DNA of 8,839 nt from an uncultured Ectothiorhodospiraceae bacterium (GTDB lineage: Bacteria > Pseudomonadota > Gammaproteobacteria > UBA6429 > Thiohalophilaceae): NCBI GenBank assembly GCA_947259425.1, contig CAMYMO010000371.1, forward strand, positions 1 to 8,839, written 5' to 3'. Position numbers and translations under genes: made by a program. Positions 1 to 5,520 of this stretch are shown in pieces. Positions within the stretch are counted from its first letter, which is position 1; each line of letters opens with the position of its first letter. Below the pieces are notes generated by a model that was not told where the DNA came from, did no database searches, and saw only the letters and a program-made list of their open reading frames with translations.

Positions 1-392
1 ATAATTTCGTAGTGAAACACTTTAGAGATGATCTGCCATTTATCGTCTACAAAAATTAGCGTCAGAAAATCTGTGAAAAATTTTGTATCGATAGAACATT
101 CTACACGTGCAAACGCGGTAACCGGGCCTGCAAACTCGACTGACAATATGCGGTCATTTCGTTTTTCTTTACGGCTGGCCGGTGAAGGACGTTTATCAAC
201 AATCGGAAAATACTCGTCCATACTAAAATGAAGAATAGGGTTATCTGTCGCACAGAGATAATGGGCCCGCGGATGAAAAACATCCGCGAGCAAAGTGGTA
301 TCGCTGTGATATAAACCATCAAAATAGTTTGATATCACGTTTGAGACCGCGACAAAATCTGTCGCCTGACCTCGTTCTATATTCTCTTTCAC
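1..392 (-). CDS. NTF2-like / SnoaL-fold protein, 3' part beyond window edge
   Basis: This leftward gene is cut by the window edge, so only about 130 N-terminal residues are visible. It starts with GTG at 392-390, and the start shares four bases (GTGA) with the stop codon of the GST gene, a typical translational-coupling overlap that fixes the start. The reading frame is free of stops through to position 1. The translation begins VKENIERGQATDF and continues with motifs familiar from nuclear transport factor 2 family (lumazine-binding-like) proteins: ISNYFDGLYHSD near residue 20, DVFHPRAHYLCATD near 38, DEYFPIVDKRPSPASR near 60, VEFAGPVTAFARVE near 85 and WQIISKVFHYE at the visible end. The fold is a cone-shaped alpha+beta barrel used for small-ligand binding or catalysis; the substrate is unknown. 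It is very probably co-transcribed with the GST gene and under HxlR control. Family assignment is by recalled motifs, so the exact function is not claimed. Confidence 0.8.
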   Translation of the reverse strand, partial: MKENIERGQATDFVAVSNVISNYFDGLYHSDTTLLADVFHPRAHYLCATDNPILHFSMDEYFPIVDKRPSPASRKEKRNDRILSVEFAGPVTAFARVECSIDTKFFTDFLTLIFVDDKWQIISKVFHYEI

Positions 393-1003
393 GAGTTCAA
401 TAACCCTTCAGCCTGCATCGCGTCCCGCACTCTTTCCCGCTCCGCAACCCGTGCACAAAAGGCAGCGATGTTAGGCCATTTATCCAGACCGATAGCGGTT
501 GGGATCGCCCAACTTGCGACAACGAATAAATATGCATCCGCGACTGAAAATGTATCACCGAGAAGATAGTTTCGTCCATCTTCAAAGATCGATTCAAAAT
601 AATCCATTTTTTCACCGACCTTTAGCCTGGCTTTTTGTTTTTCTTCATCGGAGCTATCCGCGGTGAACAAAGGTCCAAAGGCTTTATGCAATTCTGACGA
701 CGTATAATTCAGATGTTCTTGTAAGCGAGCACGCTCCAAGCTTCCGTGTTCAGGTGCAAGGCCCGCCTCCGGGTTTTGATCAGCAAGGTACTGAAGCACG
801 GCCGCGCCCTCAGTCAATAGATCACCATCATCAAGACGCAAAACGGGTACATAACCCCTGGCGTTTATTTTGGCAAAATCGACACCGGATTCCGTCACCT
901 GTTTGTCCGTATCAACGCGTTCGATCTCAAAATCTCGACCGATTTCTTTCAAAATGATATGAGACGCCAGTGAGCAAGCGCCCGGTTTGTAATACAACTT
1001 CAT
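389..1003 (-). CDS. gstA: Beta-class glutathione S-transferase
   Basis: A cytosolic glutathione transferase that conjugates glutathione to electrophiles. The 204 residues match the normal length for the bacterial beta class. The thioredoxin-like N-terminal domain (residues 1-80) opens with MKLYYKPGACSLASHI and carries the beta-class Cys10, the cis-proline loop VPVL (Pro53), and TEGAAVLQYLAD (Glu65-Gly66), which contacts the gamma-glutamyl part of glutathione. The all-helical C-terminal domain contains ELHKAF with His106, a residue conserved in E. coli GST, and the N-capping box FSVADAYLF (Ser153-Asp156). The whole sequence is strikingly close to E. coli GstA as I recall it. The ATG is preceded by AAGGAG at 1017-1012 with an 8-base spacer. 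The stop overlaps the downstream NTF2-like start by four bases. The gene is divergent from an HxlR regulator, which suggests induction by reactive electrophiles or quinones. Confidence 0.95.
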   Translation of the reverse strand: MKLYYKPGACSLASHIILKEIGRDFEIERVDTDKQVTESGVDFAKINARGYVPVLRLDDGDLLTEGAAVLQYLADQNPEAGLAPEHGSLERARLQEHLNYTSSELHKAFGPLFTADSSDEEKQKARLKVGEKMDYFESIFEDGRNYLLGDTFSVADAYLFVVASWAIPTAIGLDKWPNIAAFCARVAERERVRDAMQAEGLLNS

Positions 1004-1011
1004 GTTTCGAT

Positions 1012-1017
1012 CTCCTT
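1012..1017 (-). promoter_or_regulatory. Ribosome binding site of the GST gene
   Basis: AAGGAG on the minus strand lies eight bases before the ATG at 1003-1001. It is a strong Shine-Dalgarno match that supports the chosen GST start. Confidence 0.75.
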
Positions 1018-1055
1018 TGATATTTAAGCAATTTGAAACATTCTACGCATGGCTA

Positions 1056-1070
1056 GTTACCTTTGTATAC
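1056..1070. promoter_or_regulatory. HxlR operator-like site 1
   Basis: GTTACCTTTGTATAC is an imperfect inverted repeat (GTTAC against GTATAC). It shares the nine bases GTTACCTTT with site 2, 44 bases downstream. HxlR-family regulators typically bind GTTAC-spacer-GTAAC sites beside their own gene. This copy overlaps the likely GST -10 box. Confidence 0.55.
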
Positions 1071-1071
1071 C

Positions 1072-1080
1072 TGGTATGCT
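1072..1080 (+). promoter_or_regulatory. Possible extended -10 promoter element of hxlR
   Basis: TGGTATGCT has the TGn extension followed by a TATGCT hexamer. No good -35 is seen at 16-18 bases upstream, which an extended -10 can tolerate. Transcription would start near 1087, upstream of operator site 2. Weak, pattern-based call. Confidence 0.3.
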
Positions 1081-1090
1081 AATGTTAGCA
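1077..1090. repeat. Palindrome TGCTAA-TG-TTAGCA between the two operators
   Basis: There are two perfect six-base arms around a two-base centre, placed roughly midway between the two GTTACCTTT sites. It overlaps the probable extended -10 of hxlR (TGGTATGCT, 1072-1080) and the -35 of the GST operon. It may be a third binding site for HxlR or for another regulator. Confidence 0.45.
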
Positions 1091-1099
1091 AAATCAGTG

Positions 1100-1115
1100 G
1101 TTACCTTTAAGTAAC
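1100..1115. promoter_or_regulatory. HxlR operator-like site 2
   Basis: GTTACCTTTAAGTAAC has perfect five-base arms (GTTAC and GTAAC) around a six-base spacer, the form expected for an HxlR dimer site. It lies 20 bases before the hxlR start codon, between the predicted promoter and the ribosome binding site, so it suits autorepression. Its start is 44 bases from site 1, close to four helical turns, placing both sites on nearly the same DNA face. Confidence 0.6.
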
Positions 1116-1135
1116 TGTAAAAAGAGAGAAATACG

Positions 1136-1483
1136 ATGCTGCCAAGAAGAAAAAACAAGGTCGATAGCCCACCGGAAGAATGCCCGTTACATCGATGCAT
1201 GGGTGTGATTGGCGGTCGGTGGGCACCTGCCATTATCTGGTATTTAAGCCAGGGACCCAGGCGTTTTAGTGAATTAAAAGAGGATGTTCAGGGAGTTTCT
1301 GCAAAAGTATTAACAACACGCCTTAAAAAACTGGAAGCCGATGGCGTAATTAATCGTATCGTCATGCCAACCTCTCCCCCTTCTGTTGAATATAGTTTGA
1401 CCGAATTGGGTTTAGAATTAAAACCGGCAATCGAGGCCATTGTTGCCGTAGGCCATAAACTTAAAGAAACCAACAAACCATAG
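1136..1483 (+). CDS. HxlR-family winged-helix transcriptional regulator
   Basis: A DNA-binding repressor or activator of 115 residues, the usual HxlR length. The N-terminus carries the family motif CPLHRCMGVIGGRWAPAIIWYL, with Cys16 at the position that acts as a redox or electrophile sensor in relatives such as YodB, HypR and QorR; a second cysteine is at 21. The winged helix follows: RRFSELKEDVQGVSAKVLTTRL (helix-turn-helix, about 45-66), LKKLEADGVINRIV, then the wing with VEYSLTELG near 90-98. The C-terminal helix (about 100-115) normally forms the dimer interface. The ATG is preceded by the purine-rich run AAAGAGAGAA (1121-1130), a moderate ribosome binding site. It is divergent from the GST and NTF2-like genes, and shared operator-like repeats suggest it controls both them and itself. 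The inducer is not deducible. Confidence 0.9.
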   Translation: MLPRRKNKVDSPPEECPLHRCMGVIGGRWAPAIIWYLSQGPRRFSELKEDVQGVSAKVLTTRLKKLEADGVINRIVMPTSPPSVEYSLTELGLELKPAIEAIVAVGHKLKETNKP

Positions 1484-1590
1484 CCGAATAGCGGCATTGA
1501 TGTAGGTGTTATGAAGATATTTGGACGTGAACGATAAATCGAAAGTGCTAAATGATAGATTACAAATATAATAAATTAAAAGTTTTGTTG

Positions 1591-1621
1591 CTGACAATTT
1601 ATTTTGGTCTAGTCTGATAAT
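1591..1621 (+). promoter_or_regulatory. Possible promoter of the STM3941-like gene
   Basis: CTGACA (1591-1596) and GATAAT (1616-1621) each match five of six consensus bases but are 19 bases apart, longer than ideal. The leader to the TTG start would be about 40 bases. It lies in the 185-bp AT-rich gap after hxlR, where no other feature is evident. Confidence 0.3.
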
Positions 1622-1668
1622 ACGAGGCACCATTGACCTAAATCATTATTCGTTTTTACGAGGTTAAT

Positions 1669-2181
1669 TTGGAGATAAAACATAGAAAAATGGTACCCAT
1701 ATTAATGATTGTTGTAGTACTATTTCTCGCTACCTTATTCATTACTGTCGAATTGTATGGCCGACCACACGATAATCGATGGTTCTCCTTCCTTATATGG
1801 TTTATATCATTAGGCCTGATAGTTTTAACCATTTACCCATTGAAAATAATAAATTCAAAATATGCGGGACTCATACTAGATGAAGAAGGCATGATTGATA
1901 ACACAACTTTTCCGAATAATATCAAAATTAATTGGAATGACATTACACTCATGGCATACCCAGATCTGAAAATCCCAAATCATTTCTATATATATCTTGA
2001 CGAGCCATTAACTTATATTAATAAAACCTCAGGATTTCAAAAATTATACTACCAGATTACGAACAAGTTTAACAAAACACCTATTATTATCTATTCATAT
2101 AGCCTGAAATGCTCAGCAGTCGATTTGTTTGAAATATTGCGTAGCTATTCAGAGAAATATATTAGCAAAAGTGTACACTAA
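1669..2181 (+). CDS. STM3941-like membrane protein, two TM segments
   Basis: A 170-residue inner-membrane protein. Two hydrophobic segments are clear: about 9-29 (VPILMIVVVLFLATLFITV) and 38-58 (WFSFLIWFISLGLIVLTIY). They are followed by a soluble C-terminal domain of about 110 residues that should be mostly beta with a final helix. The motifs LILDEEGMIDNTT, INWNDI, FYIYLDEP and PIIIYSYSLKCSAVDLFEILRSY resemble the STM3941 family as I recall it, a PH-like fold of unknown role. The start is taken as TTG at 1669 because GAGG at 1660-1663 lies five bases before it. The alternative ATG at 1690 would have a 15-base spacer, although it would keep the membrane segments. Base composition is AT-rich compared with the flanking GST and CPBP genes. 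Function unknown; family call moderately sure. Confidence 0.75.
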   Translation: MEIKHRKMVPILMIVVVLFLATLFITVELYGRPHDNRWFSFLIWFISLGLIVLTIYPLKIINSKYAGLILDEEGMIDNTTFPNNIKINWNDITLMAYPDLKIPNHFYIYLDEPLTYINKTSGFQKLYYQITNKFNKTPIIIYSYSLKCSAVDLFEILRSYSEKYISKSVH

Positions 2182-2188
2182 ACAAACA

Positions 2189-2208
2189 ATCGGAGGTGTT
2201 CCCCCGAT
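2189..2208 (+). terminator. Weak terminator-like hairpin
   Basis: ATCGGAGG-TGTT-CCCCCGAT folds into an eight-pair stem with one A-C mismatch and a four-base loop, beginning 8 bases after the stop of the STM3941-like gene. The following T tract is short (TTTT at 2215-2218) and six bases away, so termination would be inefficient. It may instead protect the 3' end of the mRNA. Confidence 0.4.
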
Positions 2209-2286
2209 ACCGACTTTTACGCGGAAAAAGCTTTACCGGAAAACGTTCTAAAATGAACTCAATCATTGTGATCATAGGGAGGATAT

Positions 2287-2775
2287 ATGAAAAAGGAAGT
2301 TACGGTTGCTATCGTGAGTGCGGTGCTTGCCTCGGTTGGTAGTACGATAGGGGTATTCATCACATTTCAGCTTTCGGAGAAGGCCTGGGACAGACAGGTT
2401 TCGTATGATGAACGCAGAATAGTTTTAAAACACAGGATAGAATTAATTGAACGGTTTGCTAAAGTGATTGCTCATCTTGACGAAATCAAAAAGAATTTAG
2501 CCTTAATCGAGATAGATAAAACAGCAAGACTCGCCGCGCTAGATCAAGGCAAAACACCGCCCATCATCAGTGAGTTTTCAGAAAAGCTATCTAATCGAAA
2601 CATAGCATTAGAGGCTGAATATTCTGCGGTATTATCACTTATGCCAATCTATTTCGGCCCGAACTCAAAAGAGGCGGTTGAAAAACTTTTAGCATCCAAG
2701 GTTTGGTATGAACCCAATGAGGATGAAATTAATTATTTATATGAGGCCTTATCGAATGAATTATATTGGTTCTAA
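2287..2775 (+). CDS. Hypothetical protein, single N-terminal TM and helical domain
   Basis: I do not recognise a named family. The 162 residues start with a short charged tip (MKKE) and one membrane segment at about 5-27 (VTVAIVSAVLASVGSTIGVFITF). A long, strongly helical and charged stretch follows from about 30 to 85 (DERRIVLKHRIELIERFAKV and onward), with coiled-coil-like spacing. The remainder, about 95-162, is also helical and contains SLMPIYFGPNSKEAV. The likely topology is a membrane-anchored protein with a cytoplasmic or periplasmic helical bundle. The start is well supported: GGGAGG at 2277-2282 precedes the ATG by four bases, a strong but close Shine-Dalgarno. Neighbours are an STM3941-like membrane protein and a zinc peptidase; gaps of about 105 and 73 bases argue against tight coupling. 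Confidence 0.7.
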   Translation: MKKEVTVAIVSAVLASVGSTIGVFITFQLSEKAWDRQVSYDERRIVLKHRIELIERFAKVIAHLDEIKKNLALIEIDKTARLAALDQGKTPPIISEFSEKLSNRNIALEAEYSAVLSLMPIYFGPNSKEAVEKLLASKVWYEPNEDEINYLYEALSNELYWF

Positions 2776-2848
2776 TCGTAACAGCTCACTGTCGCAATGT
2801 TCTTTTAAAATGCGCCAATTACCCTAATCGTTATAGCGCTTAAATCAA

Positions 2849-3799
2849 TTGGACTGGATACAACAATATTTACCCGAAACTGGAGGTTTCCCAAGACCAG
2901 ATTGGAATGCGATATATAAGTGCGTAGATAAAGACTATAAAAATCTAAATCAGCAAGAACTGTGGTGTAATATCGCCAGAACATGGATGAGTAAATTAAA
3001 AGAAAAACTACCAGAAGCATATTTAATTCACGAATCCAATAATTTCATCCTATTGACATCCGAGAAAAATACTTATGTTTCAAGTTTCCTTAAATTTCTT
3101 GAAAAGAGTCTCAAGGAAATACTAAACATATTACCGGGTATCGCCTCTGATGATGGGTACGGAAAGTATATTGTTCTGATATTTGATGACATTGATGAAT
3201 ACTATTCATATATGTCGTATTACTATCCTGATGAAGGTGAGTTCGGTCTAAGTGCAGGCGTCTATCTTAATAAAGGGTATGGGCATTTTGCCTTTCCACA
3301 TCAGGATTTAATGTATGCAGAGCCGATTGCTGCTCACGAGCTAACGCACGCATTGTTAGCGAATTTACCGATACCATTGTGGCTCAATGAGGGTTTAGCG
3401 GTCAATATTGAAGACCATCTAACAGGATTTAAACCGTTTCGTATGGATAAAGAGATGGCTACACGTCATCAAGCGTTTTGGGGTAAAAATGAAGTGCAGG
3501 AATTCTGGTCTGGTGACTCTTTTAGTCGCATAGATGAGGGTCAGGAGTTAAGCTACCATCTAGCACAATTTGCAGTTCAGTATTTAGCTCAGGACTATGA
3601 TGTTTTTGCTAAATTTGTAAATAGCGCTCATCATTCTGATGCAGGGGAATCAGCAGCAAAAGAATTATATGATGGAAGTCTTAGCAGTTTATTGTTTAAT
3701 ATTTTAGGCGAAAATGATTGGTCACCTAAACCGGAGTCATGGGGCGATAACGCTCTAAACACGCGGCCCAACGAATATTTTATGTCCCAAATAACGTAG
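2849..3799 (+). CDS. Putative gluzincin zinc metallopeptidase (HELTH)
   Basis: A 316-residue soluble protein with no signal peptide or membrane segment, so probably cytoplasmic. The catalytic signature is HELTH at residues 163-167 (two zinc-binding histidines and the general base Glu164). WLNEGLA follows, whose Glu181 is the expected third zinc ligand, 14 residues after the second histidine; Glu188 in VNIE is an alternative. This is the peptidase MA (gluzincin) arrangement. The N-terminal part (1-110) has RPDW (16-19), a helical W-rich stretch and a beta segment NFILLTSE; a central IVLIFDDIDEYYSYM precedes the catalytic region, and the C-terminus is helical. The only usable start before residue 47 is TTG at 2849, since a TAG stops the frame at 2834-2836, and no Shine-Dalgarno is visible. 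The sequence from residue 3 reads like a natural N-terminus. The substrate is unknown, and inactive homologues exist in this superfamily. Confidence 0.8.
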   Translation: MDWIQQYLPETGGFPRPDWNAIYKCVDKDYKNLNQQELWCNIARTWMSKLKEKLPEAYLIHESNNFILLTSEKNTYVSSFLKFLEKSLKEILNILPGIASDDGYGKYIVLIFDDIDEYYSYMSYYYPDEGEFGLSAGVYLNKGYGHFAFPHQDLMYAEPIAAHELTHALLANLPIPLWLNEGLAVNIEDHLTGFKPFRMDKEMATRHQAFWGKNEVQEFWSGDSFSRIDEGQELSYHLAQFAVQYLAQDYDVFAKFVNSAHHSDAGESAAKELYDGSLSSLLFNILGENDWSPKPESWGDNALNTRPNEYFMSQIT

Positions 3800-3932
3800 A
3801 CTTTAATAACAAAACCCTAATGCATTATAACAACTTAGAAATTAGCTTCTTAAATAGATTACACAGTCTAATAAAATAGGATGATTTTAAATGGCGATAA
3901 CTAAATATACTAATACAAAGATGAGGTTCTCT

Positions 3933-4805
3933 ATGACTAAGTTTATTTTTTATTTAAGCCTATTATTTTTCTTCACCCAAACTACATATGCTGCTGATGT
4001 GAATGTTACTGTTAGTGAAGTAACGGACAACAGAACAACGGGTAAATTTTTCAAAGGCCTGGATATTGAGTTTGAAGTAAAAAGTCAATCTCTTACAAAA
4101 GCGAAAGGCATGTTACCTTTTTCAATATCAAAAGCTACCAGTGACCTTGGAGAAAACTTAGTAAATAAATCTAAAAATGAAAGCGCCAGTTTTTTTACAT
4201 TTCAACAATTAAAACCAAATAAACCTATAAAAATAAAAACAAAACTTAAAAATCCGTCGAGAAAGGCCTCATCTGTTCACATTACAGGAAGCCTGAATAT
4301 CTATGTGCCAGATAATAATCCGAATAATATAGTAACTATAAAAGACTACTTTAAATTCTCAAGTAAAACAATTCATCACAAGAATTTCAAATCACGCGGA
4401 ATATCATTCACTTTCTTTAATAAAGATGATTTGGCAATCTATACTGAAAAAGCTAAAAAAGCTAAAGAACTTGCTAGAAAGAAAAAAATTAATGAAAAAT
4501 TTACGCTTATAGAAGAGGTTGGTGAAGATCTGGCGGATGCTTTTGCTAACATGTTTTGGGGAAATAGCGATTTAACATTTATTATTACAGACCCTAATAA
4601 TCAGATACTCAAAATAACTCTATATAATGAGAATGGCCAAGAAATGGAAACCACATCCAGGTCATCATCACCAAAACGAATTTCAGGCAGGCATGGTATG
4701 AATTACAAAAAAATGATTCCTTTTAAAGGAAAATTAGTTATTAATTTAGCGGGTAAAAATAATATAAAAACCGTACCTGTTAATATAACAGCCCCATTAC
4801 CATAA
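3933..4805 (+). CDS. Secreted hypothetical protein, Lys-rich
   Basis: I do not recognise the family. From ATG 3933 the product is 290 residues with a clear Sec signal peptide: MTKF, a hydrophobic core IFYLSLLFFFTQT, and a likely type I cleavage after TYA, leaving ADVNVTVSEV. The mature part begins like a beta-rich domain (DIEFEVKSQS), with a possible second beta region near the C-terminus (LTFIITDPNNQILKITLYNE and KLVINLAGKNN). Between them lies a basic helical stretch (YTEKAKKAKELARKKK). Start choice: GAGG at 3923-3926 lies six bases before 3933, giving a standard short n-region. The frame is also open to an ATG at 3891 with AGGA nine bases before it, which would add 14 residues to the signal peptide. 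The gene is very AT-rich: bases 4201-4260 contain only 13 G or C. It probably acts in the periplasm or outside the cell. Confidence 0.75.
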   Translation: MTKFIFYLSLLFFFTQTTYAADVNVTVSEVTDNRTTGKFFKGLDIEFEVKSQSLTKAKGMLPFSISKATSDLGENLVNKSKNESASFFTFQQLKPNKPIKIKTKLKNPSRKASSVHITGSLNIYVPDNNPNNIVTIKDYFKFSSKTIHHKNFKSRGISFTFFNKDDLAIYTEKAKKAKELARKKKINEKFTLIEEVGEDLADAFANMFWGNSDLTFIITDPNNQILKITLYNENGQEMETTSRSSSPKRISGRHGMNYKKMIPFKGKLVINLAGKNNIKTVPVNITAPLP

Positions 4806-4819
4806 ATAATTTATTTATG
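4801..4819. repeat. Perfect AT-rich palindrome overlapping a stop codon
   Basis: CATAAATAATTTATTTATG has perfect nine-base arms around a single central T. It starts in the last sense codon of the secreted-protein gene and includes its TAA. The centre is too tight for the innermost pairs to form as RNA, and no T tract follows, so it looks more like a protein-binding site or a weak hairpin than a standard terminator. Confidence 0.5.
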
Positions 4820-4832
4820 TAAGATTAATTTA

Positions 4833-4846
4833 ATACCCATGGGCAT
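4833..4846. repeat. Near-palindrome centred on CCCATGGG
   Basis: ATACCCATGGGCAT is symmetric except for one base pair. It lies in the 128-bp gap before the DUF3784-type gene, with an imperfect inverted repeat (ACTCAAAC at 4856-4863 against GTTTCGAGT at 4872-4880) just after it. It may be regulatory; no known operator is recognised. Confidence 0.3.
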
Positions 4847-4933
4847 ATTTAGTTTACTCAAACGCATAATTGTTTCGAGTCCGGCTAAAGTCAATATAAA
4901 CCACAACAAAAAATACTTGAGGGCACATCCATT

Positions 4934-5266
4934 ATGACTGCTAAATTGATTGAAGTACTAGTAATGGAAGGCATCGCAGTTTTACTGTTTATCTTCGCTT
5001 ACCAGATTGGAGTTAAAGGTAAGCTGACATTAATAGCCGGTTATAATGAAAAAACTGCCTCTAAAGTTAAAGATAAGGACGGGCTCAAAAGGTTAATCAC
5101 GCGTTTATGTTTATTAGTAGGCATCGGTTCTGCGATCATGCCATTACTGACTTACCTCTTTTTAAGTTATCCTTCCGGTCTTGATTATATTATCGGTGGC
5201 TATGGTGGTTTTGTTTTAGGCATAATTGCTATGGTCATGCTTCAGTCGAGAGACTATACCCGTTAG
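4934..5266 (+). CDS. DUF3784-type small membrane protein
   Basis: A 110-residue inner-membrane protein with three predicted membrane segments at about 7-26, 56-78 and 84-104. Between the first and second is LTLIAGYNEKTASKVKDKDG, which matches the typical DUF3784 signature (a GYN turn, then a charged Asp/Lys-rich loop leading into a helix), as I recall that family. The length is usual for the family. No enzymatic residues are apparent and the role is unknown. The ATG at 4934 is preceded by GAGGG at 4919-4923, a good Shine-Dalgarno with a rather long ten-base spacer. It is the last gene of the AT-rich rightward group. A peptidase-gene relic follows it immediately. Confidence 0.75.
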   Translation: MTAKLIEVLVMEGIAVLLFIFAYQIGVKGKLTLIAGYNEKTASKVKDKDGLKRLITRLCLLVGIGSAIMPLLTYLFLSYPSGLDYIIGGYGGFVLGIIAMVMLQSRDYTR

Positions 5267-5280
5267 GCGTTTGTGTATTT

Positions 5281-5459
5281 ATGTCGGATAATTCACTGTT
5301 TTTTTCGAACGCCCAATCGAGCTTAAAAAACGGGCTCCGGAAATCTATGACTGCTTAATGCTTTTGTACGGTTTTGATCCGGCCAGGCAATTCACGAAAA
5401 AGAAAAATCTTAAAATGATATGGGATGCAATAGAAATGGCAACAAAACGCCGCCGGTGA
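5281..5459 (+). pseudogene. Relic resembling the C-terminus of an MtfA-like (M90) peptidase
   Basis: In the frame ending at TGA 5457-5459, the stretch from 5292 reads FTVFFERPIELKKRAPEIYD, then CLMLLYGFDPARQF and a basic tail ending KRRR. The pattern FFE-x-P-x-x-L, PEIY and YxxDP resembles the end of MtfA/DUF980 zinc-dependent peptidases as I recall them. No catalytic HExxH part is present. The frame is closed by TAA at 5289-5291, but another frame from ATG 5281 reads MSDNSLFF up to a run of seven T (5299-5305). Adding one T or removing two would join it to the FERP stretch. No convincing ribosome binding site is seen. It is therefore read as a truncated, frameshifted gene remnant; it could instead be a small unrelated ORF. 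Confidence 0.4.
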
Positions 5460-5498
5460 ACATAACGGGTAACAAAGAAGCAAAGCGATCTTTTCATT

Positions 5499-5504
5499 TA
5501 TAAT
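5499..5504 (+). promoter_or_regulatory. Consensus -10 box of the CPBP protease gene
   Basis: TATAAT is a perfect -10 hexamer 16 bases before the ATG at 5521. No good -35 is seen at the usual distance. Transcription would begin around 5511, giving a leader of about ten bases with no Shine-Dalgarno, so translation would be nearly leaderless. Confidence 0.4.
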
Positions 5505-5520
5505 AACTGCTTAACATTAT

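Larger units (their letters stand above)
1064..1091 (-). promoter_or_regulatory. Putative sigma70 promoter of the GST-NTF2 operon
   Basis: On the minus strand, TTGCTA (1091-1086) and TATACA (1069-1064) are separated by 16 bases and resemble -35 and -10 boxes, each matching four of six consensus positions. The -10 lies inside the left operator-like site, and the -35 lies in the central palindrome, so a bound HxlR dimer would block it. The assignment is inferred from sequence alone. Confidence 0.4.

Noticed and set aside
101..322. Minus-strand ORF with a hydrophobic-looking product
   Set aside because: It is an out-of-frame shadow of the NTF2-like gene, whose own frame runs open from the GTG at 392 and carries family motifs.
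397..615. Second minus-strand ORF inside the GST gene
   Set aside because: It lies in another frame of a well-supported GST gene and has no recognisable features or ribosome binding site.
1484..1496. Small stem GCCG-AATAG-CGGC just after hxlR as a terminator
   Set aside because: There are only four base pairs and no T tract follows.
5262..5268. GTTAGGC resembling an integron attC core site, given the string of orphan genes
   Set aside because: No matching inverse core (RYYYAAC) is found 60-130 bases upstream, and the other gene boundaries lack such sites, so this is not a cassette array.
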